From Strix aluco (taxonomy: Eukaryota; Chordata; Aves; Strigiformes; Strigidae): a stretch of 64,000 nucleotides of DNA. The notes under the pieces are model-generated. The model worked only from the letters and a program-made list of their open reading frames with translations. It made no database searches and was not told where the DNA came from. The translations under genes and the position numbers were made by a program. Location of the stretch: assembly GCF_031877795.1 (NCBI RefSeq), contig NC_133940.1, positions 14,013,985 to 14,077,984 on the forward strand. Reading direction: 5' to 3'. Shown one piece after another: positions 1 through 11,610 of the stretch. Each line of letters starts with the position of its first letter. Position 1 is the stretch's first letter.

Positions 1-3000
1 TTGGGAGCTGGAGGAGGGACAAGGAAAGCCTGGCAAGGTCAGGGGGTGGATGCTTTGGCAGGGATGGAGCTGTGGGCAGGGCCCAGGGCACCGCTCGCGC
101 GCCTGCAAAACATGCCATTTATCCAGGTGGCTGATACTGCAGTTTATGAAGCCAAAATCTTCATCATCCAACTCCACTGAATTCAGTGGAAGGAGGCCAG
201 AGGCTTTCTGGCTCAGTGAATGCATATCACTGGCTCATAAAGTGTTTGGGGGTAATATGGTCTTGATAATGCTTTCTATGCATGCTGGCAACAGATATTT
301 TTAATAGGGTCACTACCCGGAACCCCTGTAATGATATATCATATATTCTGAAGGTACCATTTGTTGGAATTGTCACACTTATGGGAAAATCAATAACATT
401 TTGAAATGCTTTTAATATTTTACACCACATGTACAGCTAAAGGAAAATAATGGACTTTATCCTAATTTACCAAGAATGACATCTTCTTATTGAAAACCAA
501 AGTTTTAAAAGATTCATTTCTACATCAGATTTGAAACTAGATATTTGATATATAGATATTAAGGTATTTGATGAATATCTTAATTACACTGCTCATAGAG
601 CAATGTTATTAATAATGACATAGAAAATGGAGACATTCTTTCATGCAGGTTTTCTAATGGAAAATTTTCTTTGCAAATTTATCTTCAAAATAACAAGCTT
701 TTCATACAAAAAAAAATTAGTTAATTTGCAGCCAGTTATCCTACCAAAAATCTCTTACTCAGAAATATTTTGCTGAGTTAAGGGCTATTTCTTTCATCAT
801 TTCTCCTAGAAGGCAAGGGCATTGCAGCAAATTCTGAATAAAGCATTGACAAGAGATGCAGATTGACATTAAAACCCAGAAAACTTCTACAAGCAGCTGC
901 CATGGAATGTCATTATTATCAAATCTCATATTTCATTGTCATCCAAAACTAGATGAAATCATTATGGTCCTCAATGACAACATTTCTGTATCAAATGGTA
1001 GAGGTTCCTACTCCCAGATCTAATGAGCTACAAAATGAGACCTGAAATCTGCCAAAGGCTATGAGCAGAATATCGCCCAAGCTGGATTTCAACAACATGT
1101 AATTTTGACACAAAATTTTACTTTTAGGTGGGAAGAAGGGCACATTTCTGTGAAAAGTGTCTTTCAAAATCACCAGAGATCAGGAAGCTGGAGAGACACC
1201 TGGGAACGTTGGACTAGTGAGCTACGTGCTGGTCTGGTTGTCAGAGGTTCCTCAGATGTACAATTTAGCACACGGCTCTATAATTGACTGCATAAATAAC
1301 AATATAGGATCTGAGAATAAAAGCAGCTTAGCTGTGATTTGTATCTCCCACAGAGCCCATCACTGGCAATTCACTGTTCCCCAAGATGCCTCTTTTATAG
1401 GTGGCAGAGTACAAAACCCTCACTTGCCAAAAAAGTTTGTAAACTGGCACAAACATTTCTCAAATCCTTTCTCAGCAACAGATTTCCCGTATCTTCCCGG
1501 CAAGCGCCTCATGTGCTGCGAACATTTTATTGGCACACACTGGAGCAACCTACACACGACTCCCGCACGTCCCCGCTGGCTTCTATGCCCTGGAGAAATG
1601 CGCCTGGAAACCGAGGCAAGAAAAACCATATAAGCTCTCAATCAAGCCACAACAGCTTGTGTTCCGTTCAGTTAAGCAGAGACAGGTGAACTGCCATGTG
1701 AGCGAAATGGGAAAGTAGTAGAAAATTGCAAAGAAATCCTATTTCCTTGCTTAAAATACATCCCCAGGCTAAACTCCACCAGGCAATACTGGCCTGTTAA
1801 AGTGTGTCTCAGATTTTCTCTTGCTGGACCATCCTGGCTTGCTGGGTGTTGGGGCTGCTGCTCCAGCAGCTTCTCCACAGGGCTGGTGTGGGCCCAGGTG
1901 AGCCCAAGCACCAAATGCCCATCCTTTGCTTCCCTTCCCTGCCTGAGCAGAATTCAGTAAAATGAGGGGTTTTAGCCACAGGGAGGTGGTTAAAACCAGA
2001 AAGACCAGAGCGGGGATTTAATCAGGGAATGTGCTTTTAATTTTGCCTTTTTTCTTTTTGTAACGGGCCCACTGAAGAGCCTGGGAAAAGGAATAATTAA
2101 TACATGAGGCCTGAGAGCAGCACGGGTAGCAATTGCAAAAATTTCATTGAAAGCCAGGTTTAATTGGGCCTGTTAGCTGTCTTCCAGGAAATCACTACTG
2201 CTCCGAGTGCTTTGGAGGAAAAAGGGGATGGATTGCTGAACCGCTTTGATGTTCTGGGCTTTTTCAGGCTGCCCTGGAGAGCATTTGGTGGGTTTCTGTC
2301 TCCTGGGGAGGCCCAGAGGGTTCCAGCTTCTCTGCCTCAGCGGTTGAGCTGAAAACTGGAGTGAGACAGGGATAACATCCATGTGGCGTGAACCCAGAGC
2401 GGCACAAAGCTTTAAAGAATGAAGCAAACAATGACCCGAGGTATTTCCATAGGCTTAAAGAAAAAAGCTGATGTTGCTTTCTTCAGGGTCAGTTTTCTGT
2501 AGAACAACGTGATTTTGTTAATGAAAATCTTGAAGGTTTTGAACTCCTTAAAAGCAATAAAATTTCCCATCTCCCTTCCTCCAAGCCAAAGATATTAGAT
2601 GCATTCAAATGAGATTCACCAGTGTTAGTCCTCTGATCTGTGTTTTATGATTTGTGTTCAAATGGAGCTTTTTTAAACAGGAAGTAGCTGCTATCCACCT
2701 TCAGGAGAAAATGGAGGTCAGTTGTCCAGGGCTGCATGGTGAGACTTGGCAGAGACAGCAACAGATGAGGGACCTGGGTTGCCAGGACCACAGCCTGACT
2801 CTCAGCTGTCTCAGACAAATTGCTGGCAATTCAGTAATTTTTAAAATTTTCTTCTGAATCTTCAGCAGTTGTGAGCTGTGGGGCTAAGGGCAGTGTGACC
2901 CCCAGACTGAGACTCTAATCAGGTTTTTCAGTTTCTAAATTCTTGGGTAGATTAGAAAGTCATTTTTGTTGTCATATTTAGGTTCATTAGTAGCCTGTCA

Positions 3001-3734
3001 AATAAATTATCTCCGATCCTGCTGATGACACTTGGTTGGGCTCCAGTTCCAAGCACACCATGACGCTGCTGACAGCCGCCTGTGTTGTTCCCAGCCAGTT
3101 GTCAGCAGGAGAAAAAAAATCGTTACAAATTTTGTCACTGTCATTTGGTCCAGATTGGACAAATTATGATGGAAACTTTAATGTTTCACAAAAACAGAAC
3201 CACTGACTACAAGTGGCGTTTGCTGGCACTTGCTCTCCATGCTCTTTAGAGTCATCTCTCATGTTTTCCAAGCAGCAAGGATTGGAGTTGAAAGGGCTGT
3301 CTGATGGGAAATACAATCACAAGAGCTTCACCTCTGTGTTTAAGCCATTGGCGTGCGGTTGGTCTCCACAGCCACAGCCTTGGGAGAGAGGGTACAAAAT
3401 GAAAGTCAGAAATGATGAATGCAAACATCTCCTGCCTTTTAATTTATTTGTGACCAATGACTGACTTGTCGTTATAACCCACTCACATTTTAAATAGCAT
3501 TTTGGCATGTTTCCACCACCTAATACAATACAGATAATTCTTTCACAATGTACCAAAGATAATGCAATTAGCATGGAGTTTCCATAGGCATGTTTTATAT
3601 TATCTACTTAAAATAATCCTATTTCCTTGCTGTAATCTAATATAGCTGTGACTTGGTTTGCCCTAAATGAGATATATGTTTAAAGACAACTCAGAAATAA
3701 TAAACAAGGGGAGGATAAATGCTGTATCATTGCA
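1..3734. other. Non-coding single-copy DNA, no gene supported
   Basis: No gene is recognised here. The first 1.2 kb is AT-rich with long A/T runs; from about 1,800 to 2,450 the DNA is more GC-rich. Open frames of up to 158 codons occur (for example 1157-1633 on the plus strand), but they overlap other frames on both strands, match no family I recognise and lack paired splice signals. A 33-bp segment at 1286-1318 recurs at 5099-5131 and is listed separately. A 17-base string (1735-1751) also recurs at about 3616-3632, which may be chance. Confidence 0.6.
1286..1318 (+). repeat. 33-bp duplicated segment, copy 1
   Basis: This segment (gactgcataaataacaata... to ...ctgagaat) matches 5099-5131 at 31 of 33 positions, in the same orientation. 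The flanks do not align beyond the 33 bases. Neither copy lies in a recognised transposon. It could be part of an old repeat family I do not recognise or a local duplication. Confidence 0.7.
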
Positions 3735-4582
3735 TTTTGATTGAGACATTATGGATTATGGATTTCTCCAAGGCTTTCAATATGGTTCCCCACAGCCTCC
3801 TCCTAGAGAAACTGATGCGTTATCGTCTAGACAAGAGGTCTGTGTGGTGGGTGGGGAACTGGCTGACCGGCCGCACCCAGAGGGTGGTGGTACATAGCTC
3901 CTTGTCAAACTGGCAACCTGACACAAGTGGGGTCCCCCAGGGGTTGATATTGGGTCCACTGCTGCTTAATATCTTCATAAGTGATCTGGGTGATGGAATC
4001 AAGGGTACCCTGATGGAGTTTGCTGATGATACCAAATGGAGTGGGGAAGTGGACACTTCAGAAGGGAGAGCCACCCTGCAGGAAGACCTGGATAGGCTGG
4101 AAGAGTGGGCTAACAAGAACCTGATGGCATTCAACGAGGACAAGTGTAAGGTCTTGCACCTGGGAAAACATAATCAGGAGTGGAGCACAGGCTGGGATCT
4201 ACCTGGCTGGGGAGCTGCTCTGTGGAAAGGGACCTGGGGGTCCTGGTGGACAACAAGCTCAATATGGTCAACAGTGTGCTGCTGCAAAAAAAAAGCCAAC
4301 GGGGTGCTGGGCTGCATCAGCAAGGGCATCACCAGCAGAGATGAAGTCATTATCCCACTCTACTCAGTCCTTGTCAGGCCACACTTGAAATACTGTGTTC
4401 AGTTTTGGTCCCCACTATACAAAAACATTGTGGACAGGCTGGAGAGGGCCCAGAGAAGGGCCACAAAGATGATCAGGGGACTGGGCAGCCTGCCCTGTGA
4501 GGACAGGCTGAGAGAGCTGGGTTTGTTCAGCCTTGAGAAGAGAAGGATTAGGGCAGACCTTATCACCATGTTCCAGTATTGA
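3719..4582 (+). pseudogene. CR1 reverse transcriptase remnant (ORF2 C-terminal half)
   Basis: This open frame of 287 codons is the C-terminal part of the CR1 ORF2 polyprotein, a reverse transcriptase that would copy CR1 RNA at a nicked chromosomal site. Recognisable RT blocks are DFSKAFN (residues 15-21), SGVPQG (70-75) and the catalytic FADD box (101-104, bases 4019-4030). The conserved C-terminal region (LVRPHLKYCVQFW, RAQRRATKMI, LRELGLFSLEKRR) lies at about residues 215-275. Residues from about 150 to 193 are out of register with the family. The expected stretch (ERDLGVLVDNKLN) lies in another frame at about 4200-4290, so two compensating frameshifts have occurred; the second falls in the run of nine A at about 4287-4295. 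A TGA at 4580-4582 ends the frame, and family-like sequence continues beyond it to about 4797. The first dozen residues of the frame lie before the element. It is a dead copy; the endonuclease half is absent. Confidence 0.93.
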
Positions 4583-4875
4583 AAGGGTGAATGCAAAGCA
4601 GATGGAGACTCCCTTTTTACAAGGAGTCACATGGAAAAGACGAGGGGTAATGGGTACAAGTTACTCCTGGGGAGATTCCAATTGGACACAAGAGGACAAT
4701 GTTTCACGATGAGAACAATCAGCCACTGGAATAATCATCCCAGGGAAGTGGTGGATTCCCCAAGAATTTTTATGATTCAGCTGGGCCATCTTGTCTAAAC
4801 CGTGTTTTTGCCAAGAAAGGCTGGACCAGGTGATCCTTGAGGTCCCTTCCAACCTGGTATTCTATGATCCTATGG
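3735..4875 (+). mobile_element. CR1 LINE, 5'-truncated copy with intact 3' end
   Basis: This is a chicken-repeat-1 (CR1) non-LTR retrotransposon, the dominant transposon of bird genomes. The copy starts inside the reverse transcriptase region and runs to the 3' terminus. The end shows the conserved CR1 3' UTR (a 'gatccttgaggtcccttcc' string at about 4832-4850) followed by a degenerate octamer tail, attctatgatcctatg, ending near 4875. It is truncated at the 5' end, as most CR1 copies are, because reverse transcription starts at the 3' end and usually stops early. The exact 5' boundary is uncertain by some tens of bases. No target-site duplication is seen, as expected for CR1. Confidence 0.95.
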
Positions 4876-6435
4876 TTTGGAGGAGTAGATGTAGCACTAT
4901 ATCTGACTTGGGGTAGTATATTTGTTAATCAACTGACAGTGCATTATTTAAAGGCATCACTGCTCTCCAAATGCAGGAAGATCAAGGCATGCTGCTGGAA
5001 GAATATGGCTGAGCAATTTGGTCAGTGCACTGGGCTGTAACAGCAGCTCATGGCTTGGGGGAGAGGACAATGGGACCTGTGACTCTCCTTCTCCACAGGA
5101 CTACATAAATAACAATATAGGGTCTGAGAATTAGCAAAATTACCAGACTTGTTCCTTAACTGCTTTCTTCTGCTCCTTAATCTTGCTGAGAGTGGAGCTG
5201 TGCAGTGTGGGCTGCTATATGTGACTCCAGTCCCATTGCCTAGACCTACAGTCCCTAATGGCAAGGGGCAGGATGTGGGAAGGGTTATTTCTGCTTCAGA
5301 GGTGTGTGTAACCTGTTGGTGGCCACAAAGTCCACAAGAAAATAAGGAGCAGGACGAATGTTCATGGCCTTGACCATTGCCTCTGCCTTTCTCTGGCATT
5401 TGGCTGATCCTTATGGTGTTCAGGGCATGTGAAGTGATGAACCCCCAAAAAAGGAACATCCTTCAGCAGCTCCTCAGCACTGCCAGAACACAGCTTTCCC
5501 TTCAGCTCAGCTGGCACAGTGATAAATGTGGCTCCACCAACCCCAAGGTGCAGGAAAAACCCAATGTAAAGTAAAATATTATCAGTTATTAGTATAGGAA
5601 TAAGATTTGACAGTATGGTTAGCAAGTTAAATAAGGATTAATGGGGCTTAGCTGCTGTGCTGTATGTGTTTGCTATGGGAAACACATATTTTCCACATCG
5701 CATACGTTGAAATCTCAGTGACCATGTGAAACATCCTGTACCATACCCAGGAGTTTCCAAGTGATGTGAAAAAATCCCCCATCTGTGCCAGAAAAGGGGT
5801 TTGGGCTTTTTTGTTCCTTTCTCATTCTCTAATGATCTGTCTACTGCAAAATGAATTTATAGTTGGCTGAAAACCTAGATGGGCTTTCAGTATCTATCAA
5901 AACTTCCCAGTCTGACTTCTGTCCTCTGCAACCACACACATCCATCACTTTTTCTTCTCTTGTCTTCAAAGCATCACATCATGATGGGCAGGAAGCATGG
6001 AACTTCAGATGATTTATATGGAAAGAAAGAAAATCCCCTGTTTACACAGCAGAACAGATTCTGCCTTGCAATTTCATGCACACTTGGGGTACATTTCTGG
6101 TGAGGTCAGAGCTGGAGTCCCCTCAGGTGGGGTCAGTGCCACAACCCATATCCTCAAGGCAGGGGCTCCTGGTTGTGCCCAGGGCACAGTGCTGGACTCT
6201 ATCACTCAAAACCCTGGGAAAGGGTGCTCATATCCTCCCATCCTGAACCACATAACCCACAAATGTGCTTTCCTTGTAGACATATTTTTAATAGGCAAAC
6301 ATTCAGGCTACAAACTCCAGACATGCTTTTGGATTTGTTGCCACAGCTGAAAAAGCTGATGGCAATAGAAGGGCTCTCACGTATAATACAAGTAGTGGTT
6401 TTGCCACGATTTAAAGTCAGATTTGTTGATACAAA
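4876..6435. other. Non-coding DNA between CR1 copy and an old repeat remnant
   Basis: No gene is supported. Open frames at 5022-5459 (minus) and 5149-5373 (plus) overlap each other and resemble no family I know. The stretch contains the second copy of the 33-bp duplicated segment (5099-5131). Base composition is mixed, with AT-rich DNA around 5,560-5,700. Confidence 0.5.
5099..5131 (+). repeat. 33-bp duplicated segment, copy 2
   Basis: This is the partner of 1286-1318, with A for G at the fifth base and G for A after the 'atagg' string. It lies about 220 bp after the 3' end of the CR1 copy, so it is not part of that element. Confidence 0.7.
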
Positions 6436-6540
6436 CAGAGGGCCTGATCCTGCTCTCAGCATCAGACATGCACCACCATTTAAGCTTCTGAGTATCTTGT
6501 TCAGCAAAGCACTTAAGCACGTGCTTAGCTGTATGAACAT
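6436..6540. repeat. Possible ancient amniote interspersed repeat remnant
   Basis: The phrases gggcctgatcctgctctc (about 6440) and gcaaagcacttaagcacgtg (about 6504) resemble motifs I associate with very old repeats shared by turtles, crocodilians and birds. The stretch includes a perfect 14-bp palindrome, taagcacgtgctta, at 6514-6527 with a CACGTG E-box core. The family assignment is from memory of sequence style only, and no element name is claimed. Confidence 0.35.
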
Positions 6541-9500
6541 GAATCCCATCTCATACACTCTGCGGGATCTGCGGCTGTGCTTATAGATAAATACATCTCC
6601 AAAGTGGATTAAGTACTCAATGAACAGGGATGAAGCATCTTGTAAGCTTACAGTCTTTGCCAAACTGGATCTTTAAATAGATTTTGTTGCTTTCAATATG
6701 TTTGTGTTTGTGTTCCACCCAGCACAAAGACCCCACCCTGCAAGGTGTAGGGGAGGTTGAGTACCTGACCCCACCGTCATCTCACTGGCTCCAAAAGTCA
6801 CATTTATCCTCATCTGACTGAACTGGCTGATACCTGCCTTGTACCACGATTGCCACTCAAATCCCACTGCTGTGATCATTAGGCAGATGCCTAAAACACA
6901 GCCGCTTTCCCAGGCTTCAGCTGTGTCTCTGTCCGAGTACATGATTTGTTTGACCAGCCGCGGTTAGAAAGCTGTGGTTTTCCATGTTTATCTGTTTCAT
7001 GGAGATAAAATAATATAAACCATAAAAATAATTTCAGTTTTAAGCTCCTGCATTCATAATATTTCCCATATATATTTTTTTCTCTTTAAAATTATTCTAT
7101 CACCACTGAACTGCAGCATCTCTAATCCATACGGATGAAGATGCAGGAAATCCAGAACACATTATAAATATACAGTAATTTCCAAAGCATTAAGAGCAGG
7201 CACATACTATGGCAGACTCTGTAAAACAGCAGAAAAACCTAATAACATGTAAAGAAAGGGCAAACGGTATTCTGGAAAGTTTTTTACAAGCTGAAGAATG
7301 ATGTAAAATACAACGGGCAGAAGCATCTGACCGTGAGGGGAGCATAAGCAAACAGGTATGTTGAAATGCTGTGCAGAAATGCCGAGTGTATCCCTCGCAC
7401 AGCTCGACTGCAAAGTCGTTCCTGGGGATGGGGACTCCGGGGAGCTTTGCTCTGCGTGTCCCTCTCTCCCGTAGCGGGTCTGCACAGGGTCCCAGCCTTT
7501 CCCTGCAGCCCGGACAGCTCTCATGTCCCAAAGGCAGGAGCTAACGGCGGGGTTTATCACTGCCATCACACTTCATTACAGCAGTTTAGTGTTTAATGGA
7601 GCGAGCAGGGCTCTTCAGTTGCACTTGTCCCCCGGCTGCGGGTGGCTGGGCAGGAGGGGGGAGAGGCTGCCCATGCCCCGCTGATCTATATGGGCTGAAG
7701 TGTTTTTAAGGGTTAATTTAATGAGCCCATCAGCGTGAGATCACCATTTATCTTCATTCATCATGAGGCAGTTTTGCTCTGCCCCCCGGGTGGGATGCGC
7801 AGAGCCCCGGAGCGATGGCAGCCTGCTGCGAGGCCTCATGGCATGGCACACAGGAGGCAAAATACGGCTAAAAAAGGGAACAGGAGCCAGACATCTCATC
7901 CACAGCAGATGGAAACAAACCTCTCTCACACAGCACTGCCGTGAATTGCACCGGTGACAGGTTTGCTGCAGCGCATGTTGCAGCGTGCTCTCTGCAGGGA
8001 AACTGTTCTCTTTGGGCATGCAAAAATGCAGGTCGGAGTGCGAGGAGGCTCTGTGCTTTCTGCTGTGGGCTGGGAGGGTCACAGCAGAGAAAGCTGATGC
8101 GATGCATGTGTGTGAGTGCATGTGTGCACGTGTATGTTGGAGTCAGTCTTTGCGCTCAGTGCATCCCGAGATTTGGGGATGTGCCTGGTTCCCCAGGGAG
8201 GTAAGGGGAGCAGGAACAAGTACCAGATAACAAAAAGGGGTCTGAATTTGCCGACAGTGAGACTGGCAATTCAGTGCCCAAACCAGGCTCCCAAAACCAT
8301 CCTTCCCCCCCTCATTGCTCTGTCTCACTCATCTTTGACCCCTCTTTGCTACCCCGAAAGCAGAAGCGAGTGCAGAGCTCATGCACTGCAGGTCTCCATC
8401 TCTGCCCCAACAGGAGGGATCAAGGGGTTTATGGCCCTTGCAAGTCCTGTCTCTGCCCTGATCAGGGCAGGTTTCTAAGAGTAGGTATAAACCTGAACAC
8501 TCAGTGATGAGCACATCATGAAAGAGTCTCCCTAAAAAAGAAGAAGAATGTACAAATGGTTGAACAAATAAGTGGTTTGGAAAAGCAGAGGCAGTAACCA
8601 AAAATCCCAGTGCACGACAGTGTTACAGATGCTGGCTGTCACATGCAGTTATGCAGCCAGGTAACTTGCTGCCTTTAGAACTGGAACAACTTCATTTTTA
8701 TTGCTTGAAATGTTAGCTTGGTGCCGATGGCTTTTGTACTGTCTCCATGGGGCAATGCTGGCTTTGGACAGTTTGAGAGGTCTCAAGACCTCTGATCTAC
8801 CACTTCTGCAATTCATCCAAATTTTTCTGTCTACTTTGGTCATAGGACTGAAGAGGATATAGAGAGCCCCAATTTTGGCATCTGAATCACGCAACGCATG
8901 CTAAAGAGCTCAGAGAATTAAGCCAGGCTCAGCTATACCACTTTAATTTTTTAAATGCCAGAGATCCCCAGAAAGCATCATTCAGTAGAGTTTACCTACT
9001 TAAATCCTAAACACTTTAATAAAAATGCTATTTAAAACATTGGGATATATGAGAAAGAAGCACTTGAAAGCAGATAAAACAGATTCAGCAAAGTAATTGT
9101 GCACACACATAAAACACTCATCCAGTACACACTTCACTGGTTTTACATTATAAGCTTCAAATAATGCCCCATGAATTAATGCTGAATATAGTATGAGACA
9201 TTACATAATGAAATGAAGTGCAGTAGCAAAAAAAACCCTGAACCCAATAAATAAAACCTGCCTTCTGTCCTGAGCTGTCCCCCAAACACACGTTCTTGTT
9301 TCACCCATGAATTATAGTGCTTGGTGCATCGGACATAGGGGATTTCATTTCATTATTCCATCGAAGGAAGATCATAAAAACTGTTTTTACAGCCACTGCA
9401 CATAGTCTGAAAAATGCCCAAAGAGGAGATGAAGTATACCATTATTCCTAGCCGAGTCAAGCCAATTAAATTGATTTCATCGGGAGGAGAATATTTGTTA

Positions 9501-11520
9501 ATGTCTTCTCAGCCTCTAAATAACCAGAGTTATTTAGGGTCTGTGACTGTGATACAGCAGAGGAGCCACACACGTCCTCACGAGCATCCTGCCCTCCCTG
9601 AGAAAGGCTTGGTGATGCCAAGGAGTCTGTATTCTTCTACAAGGCTGAGATTTTAATTTGTAACACATTTTGCATAAAATGTCAAAATATTCCTTGCCTC
9701 ATCTTCACATTCAGCCTCCTTTAGAGGCCACCTTGTTTACAAAATGAACTTTCATCCCATCTGCATCTTTAAACTGAGGGGAAAAGGCTGGCTGAGTAAC
9801 CTGGACAGCCCCAGCTCTCATCTCAAAAGCATCTTATTAAGTAGAAATAGCAAAATAAAAATTGAAAGCCAGCCCAAACCAAATCTAGCTGCTATTGAAC
9901 TATCTGGAAGATAAAAGGGAGGAACCTTAGCCTTTTTAAAATAAAATCAGACATCTGACTTTCTTTTTTATTTAAACAAATTGTTCTAAATGTTTTAGTC
10001 ATTTCTGCAGCTAAAAGCCACATACTAATTGTCAGCATTCAGGTGCTGTATTCTCCAGGCAATCACTTTGCTTGGGATGCCACACACGTGTCCTCTTTCT
10101 AGGACAGCATGGACCATGTCCCTGCACAGGGACAGCCTCAGGGACTGATGGAGGCCATGTCCTTGGAAAGCAGTGATGGGATACTGCTCATGGACATCAC
10201 TTGCACCTTCCTCCAAGCATCCAGCTTGGATCTGAGAGGTGATGGATAGTCTGTCCCTGCTGTGAAGGGCAGCTCTGCAGCTCCCGTGGGCTCTGCTTGG
10301 TGGAAACAACTCACTAAACTAGAACTGATCCCACCCACCAGGTTTAAGCTGACACATTATTCCCTCCACCTTGGAAAATATTAAGCCTAATAGTAATACT
10401 AGGTCTAATTTTTAGACTTCTTGTTCCCTGCTTCCCAGATGCAAACAGGGCTGGACCACAGCAGCCAGGCAGCAGAGCAGAGCTCAGCTCTTGTGTTTCA
10501 TTCAGTCTTCATAACCTCTCCATTTCTCTAGACCGGATTTTATTTCATGTCAATTGGTGTACAACAAACTGGCTCCTGGAGGGAATTGTGAGGGCCTATC
10601 TTCCTCAGCCACATGAGAGATTTGGCCCTGTCTGTAATCCGTCACAGGCTACAGTGTTTTCCTCTGCTTCATGGAGAAGGCAGGTTTACCTGCTTATATA
10701 TACTATGCTATATAGTAAGCTCCTATTGCCAAACTGAATTCTTTGCTCAAGTGGCAGAGGGAGACAAGTAGAAAGGCCACTGGACTGCCTTCATTCCTCA
10801 AGGACCTCTTTAGGATCACGGTGAGAAGGTGGCCAGGGCCACACTGAAGTCATGTGGCTCCAAGCAAAGCCCTGGTTCTGGTCTTGTGCTGCAGAAGGAG
10901 CCCAGGCACTGCCAGTCCCAGAGATGTCTGTAAGGGTTTGCTTTACTCGCAAAGAGAAACTCTGCCAGAAATCCTAGTGAAAAACCTTACTGTTATGTTA
11001 AAAAGTGAAGGTTTGGGGCAGTGTTACCAACCCAGCTCTATTTTAGGACCTCCTGATAAGCTGGTTCCACTTAAATTACTGAGCTGGACCTCCGCTTCAT
11101 CGAGTTTCCATTCCTGTCTGACCCTGCTGTTAATGTTTCCAAATATTTCTGTATTTCCATCAATCATTGTGAGACCTCTTGTTTCTCTGTGCTGGAAGCA
11201 TCCCCTTAGAGGGCTGCCAGGGCAAATTCAGAACCAAATTTTGTAATGAAAAGGTTTCATAATGGCCCTGGGTTTGAACATATTAAAAAAAAAGATAAAT
11301 TTCTTCTTGGCCTTTGAAGGTGCTAAGTGGAGCCCTGAGCCATGCTGTGCCCACGACTTGCTCTTTAAATGTTTTTTTCTCTCCTTTGCTTGCACTCCTT
11401 CATCAAAGCTCCCAGGTTTCTCACCCCAGGAAGCCAACACTTGCAGAGCTTTCTTCATGCCCAGTGCTATCTGTGAAGCAAATACTTCCCCGCCAGGAAA
11501 GAAATTTATATGGTGTAGAT
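6541..11520. other. Non-coding single-copy DNA
   Basis: No gene is supported. A GC-rich stretch at about 7,380-7,700 and 7,770-8,110 gives several overlapping open frames on both strands, which are typical of GC-rich non-coding DNA. A short TG-rich run lies at about 8104-8137. From 8,940 to 10,020 the DNA is AT-rich and includes a short perfect hairpin at 9516-9537, listed separately. Frames such as 10854-11246 (plus) have no recognisable domain. Confidence 0.5.
9516..9537. repeat. Inverted repeat, 9-bp arms, 4-base loop
   Basis: Arms ctaaataac and gttatttag flank the loop caga. They match perfectly over nine bases. No T-run or gene end is nearby, so it is not placed as a terminator. It may be a paired AT-rich factor site or chance. 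Confidence 0.6.
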
Positions 11521-11610
11521 GGGAACTGGCGGTACTAGGTTAATGGTTGGACTAGATGATCTTCAAGGTCCTTTCCAACATAGTTGATTCTGTGATTCTG
11601 TGATTCTGTG
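11521..11610 (+). mobile_element. CR1 LINE 3' tail fragment, plus strand
   Basis: The text taggttaatggttggactag at about 11536-11555, followed by gatgatcttcaaggtccttt, is the conserved CR1 3' UTR. It ends in a perfect tail of three attctgtg octamers (11587-11610), the hallmark of CR1. Only about 75-90 bp remain, so the copy is very strongly 5'-truncated and non-coding. The octamer type differs from the copy ending at 4875, which suggests another CR1 subfamily or insertion time. Confidence 0.93.

Noticed and set aside
1157..1633. 158-codon plus-strand frame
   Set aside because: It has no similarity I recognise, overlaps other frames, and its middle includes the 33-bp duplicated segment, arguing against a conserved coding role.
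1735..3632. 17-base identical string (aatcctatttccttgct) at 1735 and 3616
   Set aside because: An exact 17-mer pair has a roughly one-in-ten chance in 64 kb by a simple estimate, and the flanks do not align.
7380..8110. GC-rich stretch considered as a CpG-island promoter
   Set aside because: CpG density is modest and patchy, and no first exon or donor could be assigned.
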